From Xenoacremonium recifei (taxonomy: Eukaryota; Ascomycota; Sordariomycetes; Hypocreales; Nectriaceae), in assembly GCA_012184525.1 (NCBI GenBank), contig WOFQ01000034.1, positions 124,001 to 188,000 of the forward strand: a stretch of DNA of 64,000 nt, in the 5' to 3' direction. The position numbers were made by a program, and so were the translations under genes. Shown one piece after another: positions 23,973 through 34,807 of this stretch; within the stretch, counting starts at the first letter, position 1, and every line of letters begins with the position of its first letter. The notes below the pieces were generated by a model. It ran no database searches and had not been told where the DNA came from. It saw nothing but the letters and a program-made list of their open reading frames with translations.

Positions 23973-24755
23973 GTTAGCAGGTGGATGGGAATCTTTTATG
24001 TTATGGTAAGGATGTGTTGAACTCGCGGTTGCTTCTCGATCGCGTGACGATTCCCATTGGGTGGATTTGGAAGAACACAACGGCACGTCTATTATTAGAC
24101 CATGAACAATATCTTTGTCGCTTCGGTGCTCATCGTGGCCTTTCGACTTGCCTGTGCGGGCAACCTCGACGACTCGAGGTTTTCGCTTTGGTGACGGCCA
24201 GGCCCTCGATTGGCGGAGAAGATTCTAAGGCAAAATGGCCTGTATCGTGGCAGCGCGTAAACCGAGTCGCGCAAGTTTCGCTAAGCGCCGCAAGGTGAAG
24301 CGGCAAAGGTCTAACGATTGGGGGCTGCGCTACGGCTGGTCAGACGTTTGGCCGCCTGTTTGCTCGCCGCTGGGCATTGTTGTTTCAGGTCTGATTGGCT
24401 GCGGGTGTTCAGTCAGATGAAAAGAGGCCAGCGTTGGAGGGCTTTGTTTCGGCGCATCATATGGTGTGGCCAGTGGCTTCGTTTCGCCTGAATGGATGAT
24501 GCTTCATTCACTGGTTTCTTATAAAGAATGAAAGCGGCCCACTGCTATTGACCTAATCTTCGCTTTCTTTATTATTATTTTCTTTCGTTAATTCACGACT
24601 CATTCTTTTACGGCTTTTCTATTCACACTGCTGGCCAGTTCTCACCTTATTCTCACCATTTCTCACCTGTACAGAACCCTCGCTACATCAAGACCGTCTA
24701 CATTCTCTCCCCTACCGTAAATCGACCCAACCACGATATCTAAACCCGTACGAAA
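23973..24755. other. Intergenic with pyrimidine-rich core promoter
   Basis: About 780 bp. The right part (24536-24700) is strongly CT-rich on the plus strand, a layout common just upstream of well-expressed mould genes, and probably drives the MARVEL-like gene. A 30-codon frame at 24104 with a leader-like start is too short to support. Confidence 0.55.
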
Positions 24756-25484
24756 ATGGGTAAATTTTCCAACACTATCAAAGCTGGCCAGACAGCCATC
24801 GAGCTCGGCCGCAATACGCAGGGACTCGCCAACGCCGCCTCCGACTTCCGCGCTGCTGACAAGCGCGAGCTTGGCCGGCAAGCGGGCCGTCAAGCCTTTA
24901 GCGAAGGCGCTGAAACTGGCAAGACAGTGGGCAAGTCGTGGCTGAAGACCTTCGAGGTGGTGCCTCGTCTTGTCTGCCGTGGCCTACAATTCATCTTCGC
25001 TCTCATTGCCTGCGGCTTCTACGGCAACCGCGTCCACGCTGATAGCACGGCTCACAATGGGTACTCGGCTGAATGGCTCTTTGCTGTTGCGGTCGCTGGA
25101 CTGTCGGCTCTAACCGCTGTGCTCTTCGTCGCGCTTACTCCCCTCGGCGCCATTCCCCTCATCGGCAGCAAACTGAAGCTCGTCAAGACCTACCGCGCCT
25201 TTGCCTGGGACCTCATCCTGTTCATCTGCTGGCTTGTCATGTTTGGCATTTTCGCTGGCATCTTCCTCCATCGGTCCTCCGACGATCCGTACAAGGGCAG
25301 CAGCACGGCTGCAATGAAGACTGCGGTCTGGGTCGACTTTGTGAACGTACTGCTGTGGCTCATCTCTGGCGTCTACGGTGCTGTCAAGACCTTCCTTGGA
25401 AACAAGGTCAATGAGTTGACGGACAAGGCGGGTAACAAGTTGTTCACGAAGAAGAGCAAGGAGGCGGACGTCGAGAGCGTGTAA
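24756..25484 (+). CDS. Four-TM MARVEL-like membrane protein
   Basis: A single-exon, 242-residue protein. An N-terminal amphipathic, Ala/Arg-rich stretch (1-65) precedes four hydrophobic helices at about 72-91, 106-128, 150-171 and 190-211. The Lys/Glu-rich cytosolic tail follows. The four-helix layout, with a charged loop between helices 3 and 4 (HRSSDDPYKG) and a polar YRAFAWDL lead into helix 3, is that of fungal MARVEL-domain proteins, which sit in membranes tied to vesicle fusion and membrane contact. The exact role is unknown. High third-position C/G use and the pyrimidine-rich promoter suggest strong expression. Confidence 0.8.
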   Translation: MGKFSNTIKAGQTAIELGRNTQGLANAASDFRAADKRELGRQAGRQAFSEGAETGKTVGKSWLKTFEVVPRLVCRGLQFIFALIACGFYGNRVHADSTAHNGYSAEWLFAVAVAGLSALTAVLFVALTPLGAIPLIGSKLKLVKTYRAFAWDLILFICWLVMFGIFAGIFLHRSSDDPYKGSSTAAMKTAVWVDFVNVLLWLISGVYGAVKTFLGNKVNELTDKAGNKLFTKKSKEADVESV

Positions 25485-25869
25485 TAGGTGGCCGGTGACG
25501 ACGGATGGTGTAATATAGATCAATTTGGTTCACAGTAAAGCGCACGCAGTCTCGGGACACATGAATGTATATAGATGTATGGCGTTAGGAGCTCCCAAAA
25601 TTGAATTAATGCTTTATCATCGGACATTGAGCCTTTGCCAAGGTCAATCCCGTCCATGGATCTGAGGCCAGGATTCTTTAGCGGCGGAGAGTCCGCCCAT
25701 CACAGCGCTAAACTACAGCGTTCTTGGGCGGTGACAAACAGCGGGGGCGGGGCATGTTTCCAGTGGGTTGTTCCTGGCTACCGATGATTCAAGGCCTTCG
25801 TGAACGAGTCGAAGTTGTCATCAACACAACACGTATCCAGAACAGCCAACAAACACCAGAGTCGTCACA
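25485..25869. other. Intergenic, promoter of the acetyltransferase gene
   Basis: Holds the 3' flank of the MARVEL-like gene and the promoter of the acetyltransferase, including the inverted repeat at 25683-25697. No other gene. Confidence 0.6.
25683..25697. promoter_or_regulatory. CGG-N5-CCG inverted repeat, possible Zn2Cys6 operator
   Basis: Perfect inverted repeat GGCGGA-GAG-TCCGCC about 170 bp upstream of the acetyltransferase ATG. The two CGG triplets are inverted with 5 bp between them, the usual half-site layout of Zn2Cys6 dimers. Confidence 0.45.
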
Positions 25870-26633
25870 ATGGCCAACACCGAAAAGGACCCAGAGATTA
25901 TCGAGTTTGCCAAAACTCTGAAGAACATTCCCTGGTGCGATGACTACGAGAAGATGATCTCTGGGGTTCTGTAAGAACGCTCGTAGATCTCCGACTCGAA
26001 GACTCCTCTGACCCCCGATGCCCAGATACAACTGTCTTGCTCCAGAGCTGGTAGATGGCCGTTTCCGCGCGCGCCGCATGATGAACAAGTACAATACCTA
26101 CTTTCCAGACGATGCAACGCCGGATTCTCTCACCCAGGAGCGAGAGAAGATGCTCCAGCAGATCATGGGCAAAGTGGGCAAGGGTGTCTTCATTGAGCCC
26201 CCGTTGAACATCGACTACGGATGCAACATTTCGGTCGGAGATGGGTTCTATTCCAACTTCAAGTATGTTCCTCAGGCGCTGTTATTTGAGAGTCTACAGG
26301 CTGACGGATAACCCCAGCCTCGTTATTCTCGACTGCGGAATGGTCACGATCGGAGACAGAGTCCTGTTCGGTCCCTTTGTCTCTATTTTTGCTGCCACTC
26401 ATGAAACCGGTGTGCAATCCCGCCGGGACGGTGTCGAGTACGCGCGAGGTGTGACCATCGGCGATGATTGCTGGATCGGAGGGAACACGACTATCATGCC
26501 CGGTGTGACAATTGGCAAAGGGTGCACAATCGGGGCCGGCAGCGTCGTCACGAGGGACATTCCTGACTGGTCTGTGGCTATTGGCTCGCCAGCAAAGGTG
26601 GTGAAGAAGGTTGATCCAGTGCCTGATCTCTGA
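25870..26633 (+). CDS. Maltose/galactoside O-acetyltransferase-like enzyme
   Basis: Three exons, 25870-25970, 26026-26262 and 26318-26633, with introns of 55 nt each, close exactly to 217 residues. It moves acetyl from acetyl-CoA to a sugar or other small hydroxyl acceptor in the cytosol. The N-terminal Mac domain (about residues 12-67) reads WCDDYEKMISG with RARRMMNKYN. The left-handed beta-helix of hexapeptide repeats follows: IGDRVLFGPFVSI, the catalytic-His segment AATHETG, then IGDDCWIGGNTTIMPG and IGAGSVVTRDIP. These are the hallmarks of the NodL/LacA/maa group. It is adjacent to MFS and regulator genes, so a role in modifying an exported compound is possible (inference only). Confidence 0.93.
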
Positions 26634-26802
26634 TTGGGGTAGAAACTATGGCATAGAGGCATAGACGGTAGCGCGGAGACTGGCGTTATTCCACCATCCT
26701 AGGGCATCGCATAGAGAATAGAGACTGTTATGTAATATTCACATGGCCTATCTCGCGTTCAATGTGCTTCAACGGCGCGAGACTCGCTGCTGGTTGACCC
26801 CC

Positions 26803-28370
26803 TTAATCGCTCCTCTTGTCAATCTTTGGTAGGCTAAGCCACAGACACAGCAGCACCCCCAACAGTCCCAAGATGATCGGTTGTAGCACTTGCACGCCGG
26901 AGACCTGCGCAAGGACACCGACTGCAAAGGGGAGAATAGCCGCGCCTCCTCCACCCACAGCGGCTGCGAAGCCGATGACGATGACATGCTGGTGACGAGG
27001 AAGGATTTGGCTGGCAGCAAGTACAACACCAGGAAGTAAAGGCCCGAGGAAGAACCCTTGGAAGGCAACGGCCACCGCAGACACATAGAACTGCGGCACG
27101 AGCCAAAAGAGCAGCTCGAGGCCCATGGTAGCGACGATATAACTCTATGATGAACGTCAGTTTAGGTCGATATAATCGACAGCACGATGCACCTTACCAA
27201 TATAGATATCTTAACACCCAGTCTGGGCGTCACAAATCCCAGGAGTGCGCGGCCAAGGGTAATGCCGAGCCAAAAGCCAGTAGCAGTCATTCCGCTGGCA
27301 AACGCCTCTCCTCCACGCACCGAGGTCATGAAGACAACAATCCAGCCGCCCAACGCCACTTCTGCTCCAAAATAGCAGAGAAGGAAGAGGGCGGTAATCC
27401 AAGACGTGCGTGCGGCGGGTCTACGAAAGAGAGCTGCTTTAAGAGTAGTCTCTCTCTCCATCTCGTTCTGTCTGTAGACCTTCTTCGACGCTGCTCCGTC
27501 AGATGCCCAGAAAGCCCACGTCAGACCCAAAAGCTCAACAGCAGAGAAGCCAACCTAAGGCCGTTAGCATCGAATTCTACGTTTCAATAGTAGTTTCCAC
27601 AAACCATGATATAGTAGAAGCTGTACCACGGGAGACCGCCTTTCGTCATCATCGCAGTTGAGACAAGAGGACTAAAGATACCTCCAACTCCGTAGCAAGC
27701 ATGCATGAACCCTAGCAGCTCGCTGGCATTGGCGAGGCTGCCCATCCAAGCATTCCAAGTAGCTTCACCTAGACCATTGGCGAGACCTGCAAACACGAAC
27801 CCCATGATGAGCACCACGTATGAGGGATGGCTTGCGATGATCAAATACGCGATGATGTGGCAGATTCCGCCGACAATTGCAATTCCGCGTTGGCCCAATT
27901 TGAGGTGCAGCCAATTAGCCGTGATTGCTGACAGAATATACCCAGCGAACGGCGAGATGAAGACCATCGATACAACTGTGTAAGAGAGGTTGTAGTATGT
28001 CTCAAGGGACGGGATAAGGGCCTTGGTGAAGCTGTCAGTCGTAGGAAGTTGACCATGTCGATGAATCACGTACTCCGTATGCAGCATCATTGGCACCCAT
28101 CACCAAGAAACTCCAAAATACTGCTCCAACTCGGAACACATTGATCCCTGGCTCATTCCATCGCTGTGTGATTTCGACAAATGGCGTCTCGGTGGGCTCG
28201 AGACTGCCGGCTTCTGCAAGGAGACCACCAACATTGCCTCGGCGTTCTAATCGATCGTCTAGTTGTAATGACTCCTCATGTAGCCTCCGCGGACCATACT
28301 TGGCGGGGGGCGGTCGAGTCTGCAATTCGACCTGTTCAAGGTTTAGAGAAGTCATCGAAAAGGTTGCCAT
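26803..28370 (-). CDS. MFS transporter, BSC6-like
   Basis: Four exons, 28370-28074, 28021-27605, 27554-27198 and 27144-26803, with introns of 50-53 nt all in phase 0, give 470 residues. A polar N-terminus of about 70 residues precedes the first helix, where VMGANDAAYG|ALIPSLE is restored by the first splice. Twelve hydrophobic segments follow. GFMHACYGVGG, in the middle, and a GGWIVVFMTS segment are typical of the Bypass-of-stop-codon-6-like fungal branch of the major facilitator superfamily. The substrate is unknown. The start at 28370 was chosen because a longer frame to 28490 adds only basic, unlikely sequence; Met at 28355 is an alternative. It is transcribed in the same direction as the regulator gene upstream. 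Confidence 0.9.
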
Positions 28371-28926
28371 CAATCCGGTGCTAGGAGATCCCCGGGAGAC
28401 AGACGTTGTTCGACCTTTGCCCAGTGTCAGTATTTGTGATCTTGTTCCGGTCTCGATGCAATTTCTTAGACGTCGTCGAAAACGGTGCAATGAAGCAAAA
28501 CTGCCGCTCGAAATCCTTCTAGAAAATTCACGAGAAAAAAAAGTTCAAACGAAAGGGAACCGTGGGTTAGTTATTCTTCTTGCCGGTGTCGCAACTTCAA
28601 CCATCGGAGCTATTCTAGTCTCCGCAAATGGATCTTGAAATGTCTTATCAGCAAGATCTCGGCCGATATCGTGCGTACAAGCCCAGGCCCACCCAATGAG
28701 AAGAGAGGTTGTTGAGATCGGAGCGGACAAGTCCGAGTGGACATGTCCGAAACCTCCCCATGGCTCCATGACAACTTCGGAAGGGCTACGACGGACATAG
28801 AATGACCTTTGAGTCTTCTTTTTGCCACTTGAAGTCTGGGATTTTGCTTCCGGGCCATATCCAGAGAGTTTCCATCAAAAAGTCCTCCTAAATGACACTC
28901 GGGTACCCGAAATGATCTTTCGTTTA
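28371..28926. other. Intergenic, promoter of the BSC6-like gene
   Basis: Carries the tandem palindromes at 28725-28750 and the 3' end of the regulator gene. No gene seen. Confidence 0.6.
28725..28750. promoter_or_regulatory. Tandem GGACA(A/T)GTCCGA elements
   Basis: GGACAAGTCCGA at 28725-28736 and GGACATGTCCGA at 28739-28750 lie 14 bp apart. GGACATGTCC is a perfect palindrome, and each copy carries a CCG half-site. They sit about 355-380 bp upstream of the BSC6-like ATG. Confidence 0.45.
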
Positions 28927-31432
28927 TTACTCCAAAAGTTCCAGGTTATCTAAGAAGTCAAAGCCGATAAATTCTTCAAACCACTGCCCAGACTCAATGG
29001 GCATGTCCGCACCCTGTGATGCAGCATTGTCCTCTTCATTTCGCACGACACCATCTTCCAACAGTGCTTTACTCTGCTCTACACCAGAAGTGCTCGCGGA
29101 AATGATTGAACAATCCTTGATGTATCGCAGATCCTTTTGAGACAACACCCATTCGAAAACTAGAATTGCTCGTTGGATTGTCGGAAAATGTTCGAGTTGT
29201 CGAAGCAACAACATCGTCTGGGGTATGCGAAGTTGTGACATTGATCGTGTCATTTGAGTTTCCGAGGTATCCAGAGCCGACTCAATGTAAAGAGCCAGGA
29301 TTGTGGGTATACAACCGTTACTATGATCATATTAGAGACCCTTCATATACAAGGCAAGAATAGTTTGCTGCAAGGCCACTTACAATGCCAGCGGGAACTT
29401 CTGCAAGGCATTGCGGGCCACCACTCTTCCTATAACAGTCTCCAACTCGAACATGGAAGCAGTAAGTCGTTTCTTTGTCCAAGCATGTTGCGCCGCGTCC
29501 TTGTCTTGCCACCAAATTCGGAGCAGCCGATAAAGAACACACTCGAAGCGATAGCTAGTCGCCAGAAGTTGGGTATACCAGATATGCTCACTGGCCTCCT
29601 GGGAATCCTTCATTTGCATCGTCTTCGGAATCGAAAGCCTCCATGACTCGAACTGGGAACCTACCTCATCCGCGCAACGATCTTTTTGGAACCTGAAAGT
29701 CGAAAGACATTTAGAACCTTGTAATTATTAGTTTCGCTTATTCTGAATTGATTAGTTTGTAAGTGGCTTACCGATAACCGCAAGCTTGCAATTTGCTATG
29801 AAGTATTGTTTCTGTGCCATCGAAACTGGAGAGAGAATCTTCTCATATTGAGGAGGGATGATCTCGTCATCCCACTCATCCTCAGTTAAAAGTGTGGTGT
29901 CACAGATGTTGTTTGTGAGCATGCGCATATTTTGATGGCCAGTAAAGGAAAATAGCACATCCCTAGACTGGCAGGACATTAGCATTGTCGTCCTCGATCC
30001 TTTGATTTGACGATAATACTCACGTATAATACCCACCATATCCTCTTACAAAGGCGGTATGTTTCCGGGTTCATGTCATGTATCACATCACTAAATTTGA
30101 GAAGATACATGGTTAGCATTTCCCCATTTGAGTAATCTTGAAGGTCTCTAAGGAGAAACTCTTACTTCCGGTGTAACCCCATTTTGACCGCAAGACGCAC
30201 TCCGTTAAGAAACCAATAACGATAGTCTTTGTCTAATGAGTAGGAGAGGATAGTCGATGAGAGAATCAGGGAGCCTTGGAGTAGACGCAGCTGACTCCGT
30301 TCACAGCGAAAGTCGTAGAGCAGTGCAGCCTTCTTGAAGAATGAAGCTTGAGCTGCCTCCCTATCGGTAAATCCAGAGGCAAGAAGAGTCTCATTCGGGG
30401 CATACAATGCACCAATCGCGAAGATAGCTTGCATCAAGAAGGGAGAATGCCTGCCGGTATAATACGAATTCATGAAGTCAACCCGATTAAGGACAGGCGC
30501 ATAAGGGTGTACCATTTCGAAATAACATTTCAGGTAGGTCTCACTGTGATTATAGTCAGCTTTTTCATAATCCATAGTCAAGGAGTGTAAATCACACACA
30601 TGCAATCTCTGGGAGGGAGCGCGAAAACACCCTTCTTCGTAAGGTAGTCCCTATCAGCTGCGTCAAGTCCAAGTAATTCGACCTCGATAGAAGGCTCGTG
30701 CAGGCTTTGAGACGGATGCACAACCCCCGTGTAGATGACCTCGTCGTCTACCACGATCCTCGTCACTCGCCTTCGTTCATCGCGGCTTAGAGTCTGACCA
30801 AGTATGCTTAAATAGTCGGTTCCATTGTGATATTCGACAACATCCCGTCCCGGGACAGTCTCCAGGATCTTATCGGGAGAGGGTACCCCATGACCCATTG
30901 CCAGTTCCCGACATACCTGAACACGAGCTTCGATTTCTGAAACAAAGTCGTCTCTCGAGGATTCTGTTGCTGGGTCTGGAAAAGGAGTTTGATTTTGGCA
31001 CTCAATAGTGCTCTGGTCTTGACTTTTCTGAAGTAGATGGCGTTATTATCGGTACTTTTCAACCCTAGCATGTGTGTTTGTCTTACCGCTCCGGTCTCGC
31101 CACTGTTCGTTGTAGAAAGCCGAGAGCCTGGGTTTGAGATGTGACGTAGTTTCGGCTTTGGACCGGGCCTATCAGGACTTTTTAGCAATTTTGAACTGAC
31201 TAAAAGGCAGAGCGATTCCTCCAACTCACTTCTTTCGCTGCAATCGGCGAGTTTGTACACAATCTTCAGGATACCCCTTGTCAGAACATCGGCTGCAGGG
31301 AAGCCCGACGAGTACGGCGTCGCACTTGAGCTTTCGACTGTGGCATCGCACGCAGGCCTTTGTCAACTTCGGTGAGCTCGCACTCAGTCCTGTCGCTCCT
31401 CTGAACGACCTAGTTGCATCTGAAATGTTCAT
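28927..31432 (-). CDS. Zn2Cys6 fungal transcription factor
   Basis: Eight exons (31432-31230, 31168-31087, 31027-30600, 30543-30166, 30090-30024, 29967-29772, 29717-29384, 29320-28927) close in frame to 693 residues. A nuclear regulator: the binuclear zinc cluster has Cys 27, 30, 37, 46, 49 and 58 (KACVRCHSRKLKC...CSRC...C). It is followed by the basic RRLQRKK and a KPGPKPK hook. The middle-homology region starts at ETYLKCYFEMVHPYAPVLNR and includes GLHRNDVIHDMNPETYRLCKR split over two introns. Splicing of intron 6 is the least sure; I use the acceptor at 29718. It is divergent from the DHA1 gene, 479 bp away, and upstream of the BSC6-like gene. It is probably the local pathway activator. Confidence 0.9.
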
Positions 31433-31911
31433 GACGGGCCTTGAAATCAGGATGCCACCAGACTGCTCCAGGGTAGGAAATAGTGTAGATGCGAGGAATT
31501 TTTTCCGAGGCTGGTCTCGTGCCTCTTGAATTATTCCCGAGATCCACCAGGTGCTGAGCTCAACTTCGAGTTTACTAAGCAACTAAGCCATTTGGCAATG
31601 AAACGTTCTCGGGCCGTCTTCTACGGAGTAGTCACTATTCTATTTTGAATTAAAGCCGACCTCGGCTTTGCGAACTTTGGTGCTGTCTTGCCATCGAAAA
31701 GCCGATGGTAACATTTCAGGAACGTGATTTAAATAGAGCACTCAGCAACCCGACCAATTGAGCTTGAATTTCCTTTCGTCTTGTCGTAAACTCTGAGTTT
31801 TCTTTTCTTTTCACCAAGGTTCACTCGTTAATGTGAAGCCTGAAAAATCTAGAACCATTTGCTCTCAATTTTGTTACTACCACCGATACTGCTATTACTT
31901 TGACACTGGCT
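31433..31911. promoter_or_regulatory. Divergent promoter of the regulator and DHA1 genes
   Basis: Two inverted repeats stand out. AAAGCCGACCTCGGCTTT at 31652-31669 is an 18-bp near-perfect palindrome with outward-facing CCG-N4-CGG. CCATCG-AAAAGC-CGATGG at 31691-31708 carries a further AAAGCCGA half. Both fit Zn2Cys6 half-site spacing and lie between the regulator and the transporter. A CCAAT-like box is near 31758. Confidence 0.55.
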
Positions 31912-33540
31912 ATGACCGACTCCGACGATACTGTTTTTGACCTTGCGTCAATTCGCGGCGCCTCGGAAGATCCCGAAGCCAATCCTCCCAATTCGTCCCT
32001 GAAAGCACCTACGAAAGTGTCGTACTGGAGATTCATCTTCGACCAACCCCTCATCACCCAAGATGTTCTCAACTGGAGTTATACTGGATCCGGCAAAGCA
32101 GAGGAACCCTTCCAAGTCACTTGGATTGAGTCGGACCCGCGAAACCCCTTATTGATGTCGACACGTCGAAAGGCTAGCATCACTGCGCTTATGGCGATGC
32201 TCACTCTAGCGGCTTCGTTCATGTCTTCAACGTACTCGGGCTGTATTCCTCAAGTAATGGAACAGTTTCAAGTCAGCGAGGAGGTAGCTACTTTGGGAAT
32301 CTCGTTGTACGTCTTAGGTTTCGGCGTCGGCCCCCTATTCTGGGCGCCCTTAGGAGAGATGTTCGGCCGACAGGTAGTCATCTTTATCACCTACGGTGTG
32401 TTTACGGCGTTCAATGCTGGAAGTGCAGCTTCCCAAAACATCGAGACACTCCTTGTTCTTCGATTTCTTGGAGGGAGCTTTGCGGCCTCGGCTTTGACGA
32501 ACACAGGTGCTGTTATTGCCGACATGTATGTGGCATCTGAAAGGGGCCTCGCTATGGCCTGCTTCGCGATGGCGCCTTTCATGGGCCCCGTCTTTGGGCC
32601 CATTGTCGGGGGCTACGTCAGTCAATCGAGTGCAGGATGGCGTTGGGTGCAAGGCCTTACAGGCATCTTTTCAGGAGTGCTCTGGATCCTTACAGCGGTG
32701 TTCGTTCCAGAGACGTATGCACCGATGATCCTGAGGAAAAGAGCTGTTATCCTGTCCCAGAAGACAGGAAAGGTATTCGTGAGCGCCGTTGATATCAAGC
32801 ATGGCAATCCTGGGTCAACATTCACCAAGATCAAGAAATGCATGACACTCCCATGGAAATTGTGTGCCAAAGAACCGATCATTCTGTTACTGGCACTGTA
32901 CATGTCGGTGCTGTATGGCATTCTGTACATGCTGTTTGGAGCATTCCCTATTGTCTATCAAGAGGGTAGAGGGTGGGATCAGGGCCAAGGCGGACTAGCC
33001 TTCCTGGGGATCGCCGTAGGCGAGATTATTGCCTGTCTATATGCGATCCCTGACAACCAGCGATATAAACGGCGTTGGAAAGCCCGAGGCTGTACAACTG
33101 TTCCCGAAGAGAGACTGTTCGCAGCGATGATCGGGGCCATCGCAGCACCCATTGGCCTCTTTTGGTTTGCTTGGACCAATAGCCCGGACATTCACTGGAT
33201 GGCTAGTATCGCTGGTGGCGTTCCCTTTGGGTTCGGCATGGTCCTCTTGTTCATCTCCATCAAAAACTATCTCGTCGACGCTTACACTGTGTTTTCAGCG
33301 TCGGCTTTGGCGGCGACTGTTGTGATGAGGTCCTGTTTTGGCGCGGCCTTTCCATTGTTCACAACTTATTTATATCACGGGTTAGGCAATCACTGGGCTG
33401 CGAGCCTTACTGCGTTCTTGGCGTTGGCGTGTATGCCGATTCCGTTTGTGCTATACCGGCTCGGCAAGACCATACGGGCCAAGTGCAAATATGCGCGAGA
33501 AGCGGATGAGATTGCGGCCATTGCGCAAGATAGGAAGTAG
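31912..33540 (+). CDS. DHA1-type MFS drug/H+ antiporter
   Basis: An intronless, 542-residue plasma-membrane transporter. A hydrophilic N-terminus of about 80 residues precedes twelve hydrophobic segments. Motif A-like PLGEMFGRQ between helices 2 and 3, motif C-like AMAPFMGPVFGPIVGG in helix 5 and the loop signature VPETYAPMILRKRA place it in the fungal DHA1 (Flu1/CaMDR1-like) multidrug family. It probably exports toxic or self-made small molecules by proton antiport. ATG 31912 is the first Met; upstream codons in frame lack one. It shares a 479-bp promoter with the Zn2Cys6 gene, a typical arrangement for a regulator controlling its transporter. Confidence 0.94.
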   Translation: MTDSDDTVFDLASIRGASEDPEANPPNSSLKAPTKVSYWRFIFDQPLITQDVLNWSYTGSGKAEEPFQVTWIESDPRNPLLMSTRRKASITALMAMLTLAASFMSSTYSGCIPQVMEQFQVSEEVATLGISLYVLGFGVGPLFWAPLGEMFGRQVVIFITYGVFTAFNAGSAASQNIETLLVLRFLGGSFAASALTNTGAVIADMYVASERGLAMACFAMAPFMGPVFGPIVGGYVSQSSAGWRWVQGLTGIFSGVLWILTAVFVPETYAPMILRKRAVILSQKTGKVFVSAVDIKHGNPGSTFTKIKKCMTLPWKLCAKEPIILLLALYMSVLYGILYMLFGAFPIVYQEGRGWDQGQGGLAFLGIAVGEIIACLYAIPDNQRYKRRWKARGCTTVPEERLFAAMIGAIAAPIGLFWFAWTNSPDIHWMASIAGGVPFGFGMVLLFISIKNYLVDAYTVFSASALAATVVMRSCFGAAFPLFTTYLYHGLGNHWAASLTAFLALACMPIPFVLYRLGKTIRAKCKYAREADEIAAIAQDRK

Positions 33541-34018
33541 ACTAGCATCGGCTTGGCTGAGGATCAGGAATTGAGTAAAGTATTCTCTGCTGGAACCTGA
33601 AGTGAGTCGCGCGAGGCGTTGAGTGGGGGACAAGGCCTTACATGATGTGAACAATCTGGAAACCTGTGTGGCCTGAACGCATCGATCGTGAAGGCCACCG
33701 GTCTTGGGACAGTCAAAACTACATTAATGCGATAATATAAGACATATGAAATGTGATTTGAGACGAAGGAAAATTGTCTATTGCCGGGCGCACAACTCTA
33801 TTCTAGCATCTAGTTACATGACCTCTAAACACAAAATGAAATGTCTAAGAGCACAAAGTCCGTCTGCGAATTCCACAATACCGCCAAGAAGCCACAGACC
33901 AGGGGGAAAACGACAGAAAAACTCAAGGAAAGGGGAAACCAAAACCGAAACCCAGAAAAAATGTTGCCAGTCAGGTGGAAAAACTCAATCTGCTTGTCTC
34001 GCTCGCCCGTTGTCCAAT
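33541..34018. other. Convergent intergenic region
   Basis: Spacer between the 3' ends of the DHA1 gene and the Ser/Pro-rich gene. Low-complexity purine-rich tracts at 33890-33960; no gene seen. Confidence 0.6.
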
Positions 34019-34807
34019 TTAGTTGGCGTCCGGCGGTGATTGAGGGGGCGATGGTGGGGGAGTTCGCAGGGGAGGGCTTGTCACCGCAGGAGGATGATAC
34101 TGAGCCAAGGAAAATAGATCGTGCCGGCCATTAGAAGCAGGCCGAGCCGGATCATGGTACACGACATCGAACTGTTGTGGGTTGCCAGCCGTCCAGACCC
34201 CTCGTACTGCGCCGGGTTCAGTAGTACCCGAATGAACCCAGGATGTTGACTGTCCTGGGACAATTGGGTGGTGAAGCCATGCGATCCGTGTGCCACCCCT
34301 ACCATTTTGTAGACGAGACCCCGGTGTGGACAGTTGTACCTCGTTGGTGCTATTCCAGAAGGCGTTGGGTCGTTGCCCCCCAAAATGTTGACGTTGCGAC
34401 GTCGTGGCCATTTGACTCCTGGCCTCTCTTGCGTAGACCCAGGTTTGAGCACCCGGAGGTTCTCGAGTCCATGGTACCCCGTTCAGGTCGTACTTGTAAA
34501 ATGTTAGATGTGGGCTTCATAGAGAGTCAGGTTCAGTGACTACACGCACAAAGGACGACGCTGTTGGCCGTCGAGGGGGAAGGAGACATGGTATCCTTCT
34601 AAGCGCAGATTCGGTCAATGGAGTGGGAGAGGACGAGACGGGGGGAGGCGAAGAAGGAGCCAAATGAGAGGACCCTGCGATTGAGTTTTGGGTTTGGGTG
34701 CTCGGGGTCGGAGAACGGGAGACCGAGGGGGTAGATGAGGACGAGGGAGTGTCAGCCGATTGGCTGGATGAAAACGAAGATCGCGGCGTTGACTGGCGGG
34801 ACGACAT
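34019..34807 (-). CDS. Ser/Pro-rich protein of unknown function
   Basis: Exons 34807-34550 and 34492-34019 are joined in phase 0 over a 57-nt intron (GTGCGT...TACAAG), giving 243 residues. The first exon is almost entirely Ser, Thr, Pro and Gln and is surely disordered. The second has an ordered-looking start (FYKYDLNGVPW) and two Trp/His-containing patches. It ends in a Pro-rich tail (RTPPPSPPQSPP). No signal peptide or TM segment. I do not recognise the family. The splice join gives a smooth reading, but the model rests on composition alone. Confidence 0.6.

Noticed and set aside
24104..24196. Leader-like 30-codon frame
   Set aside because: Too short, no Cys pattern and no supporting context.
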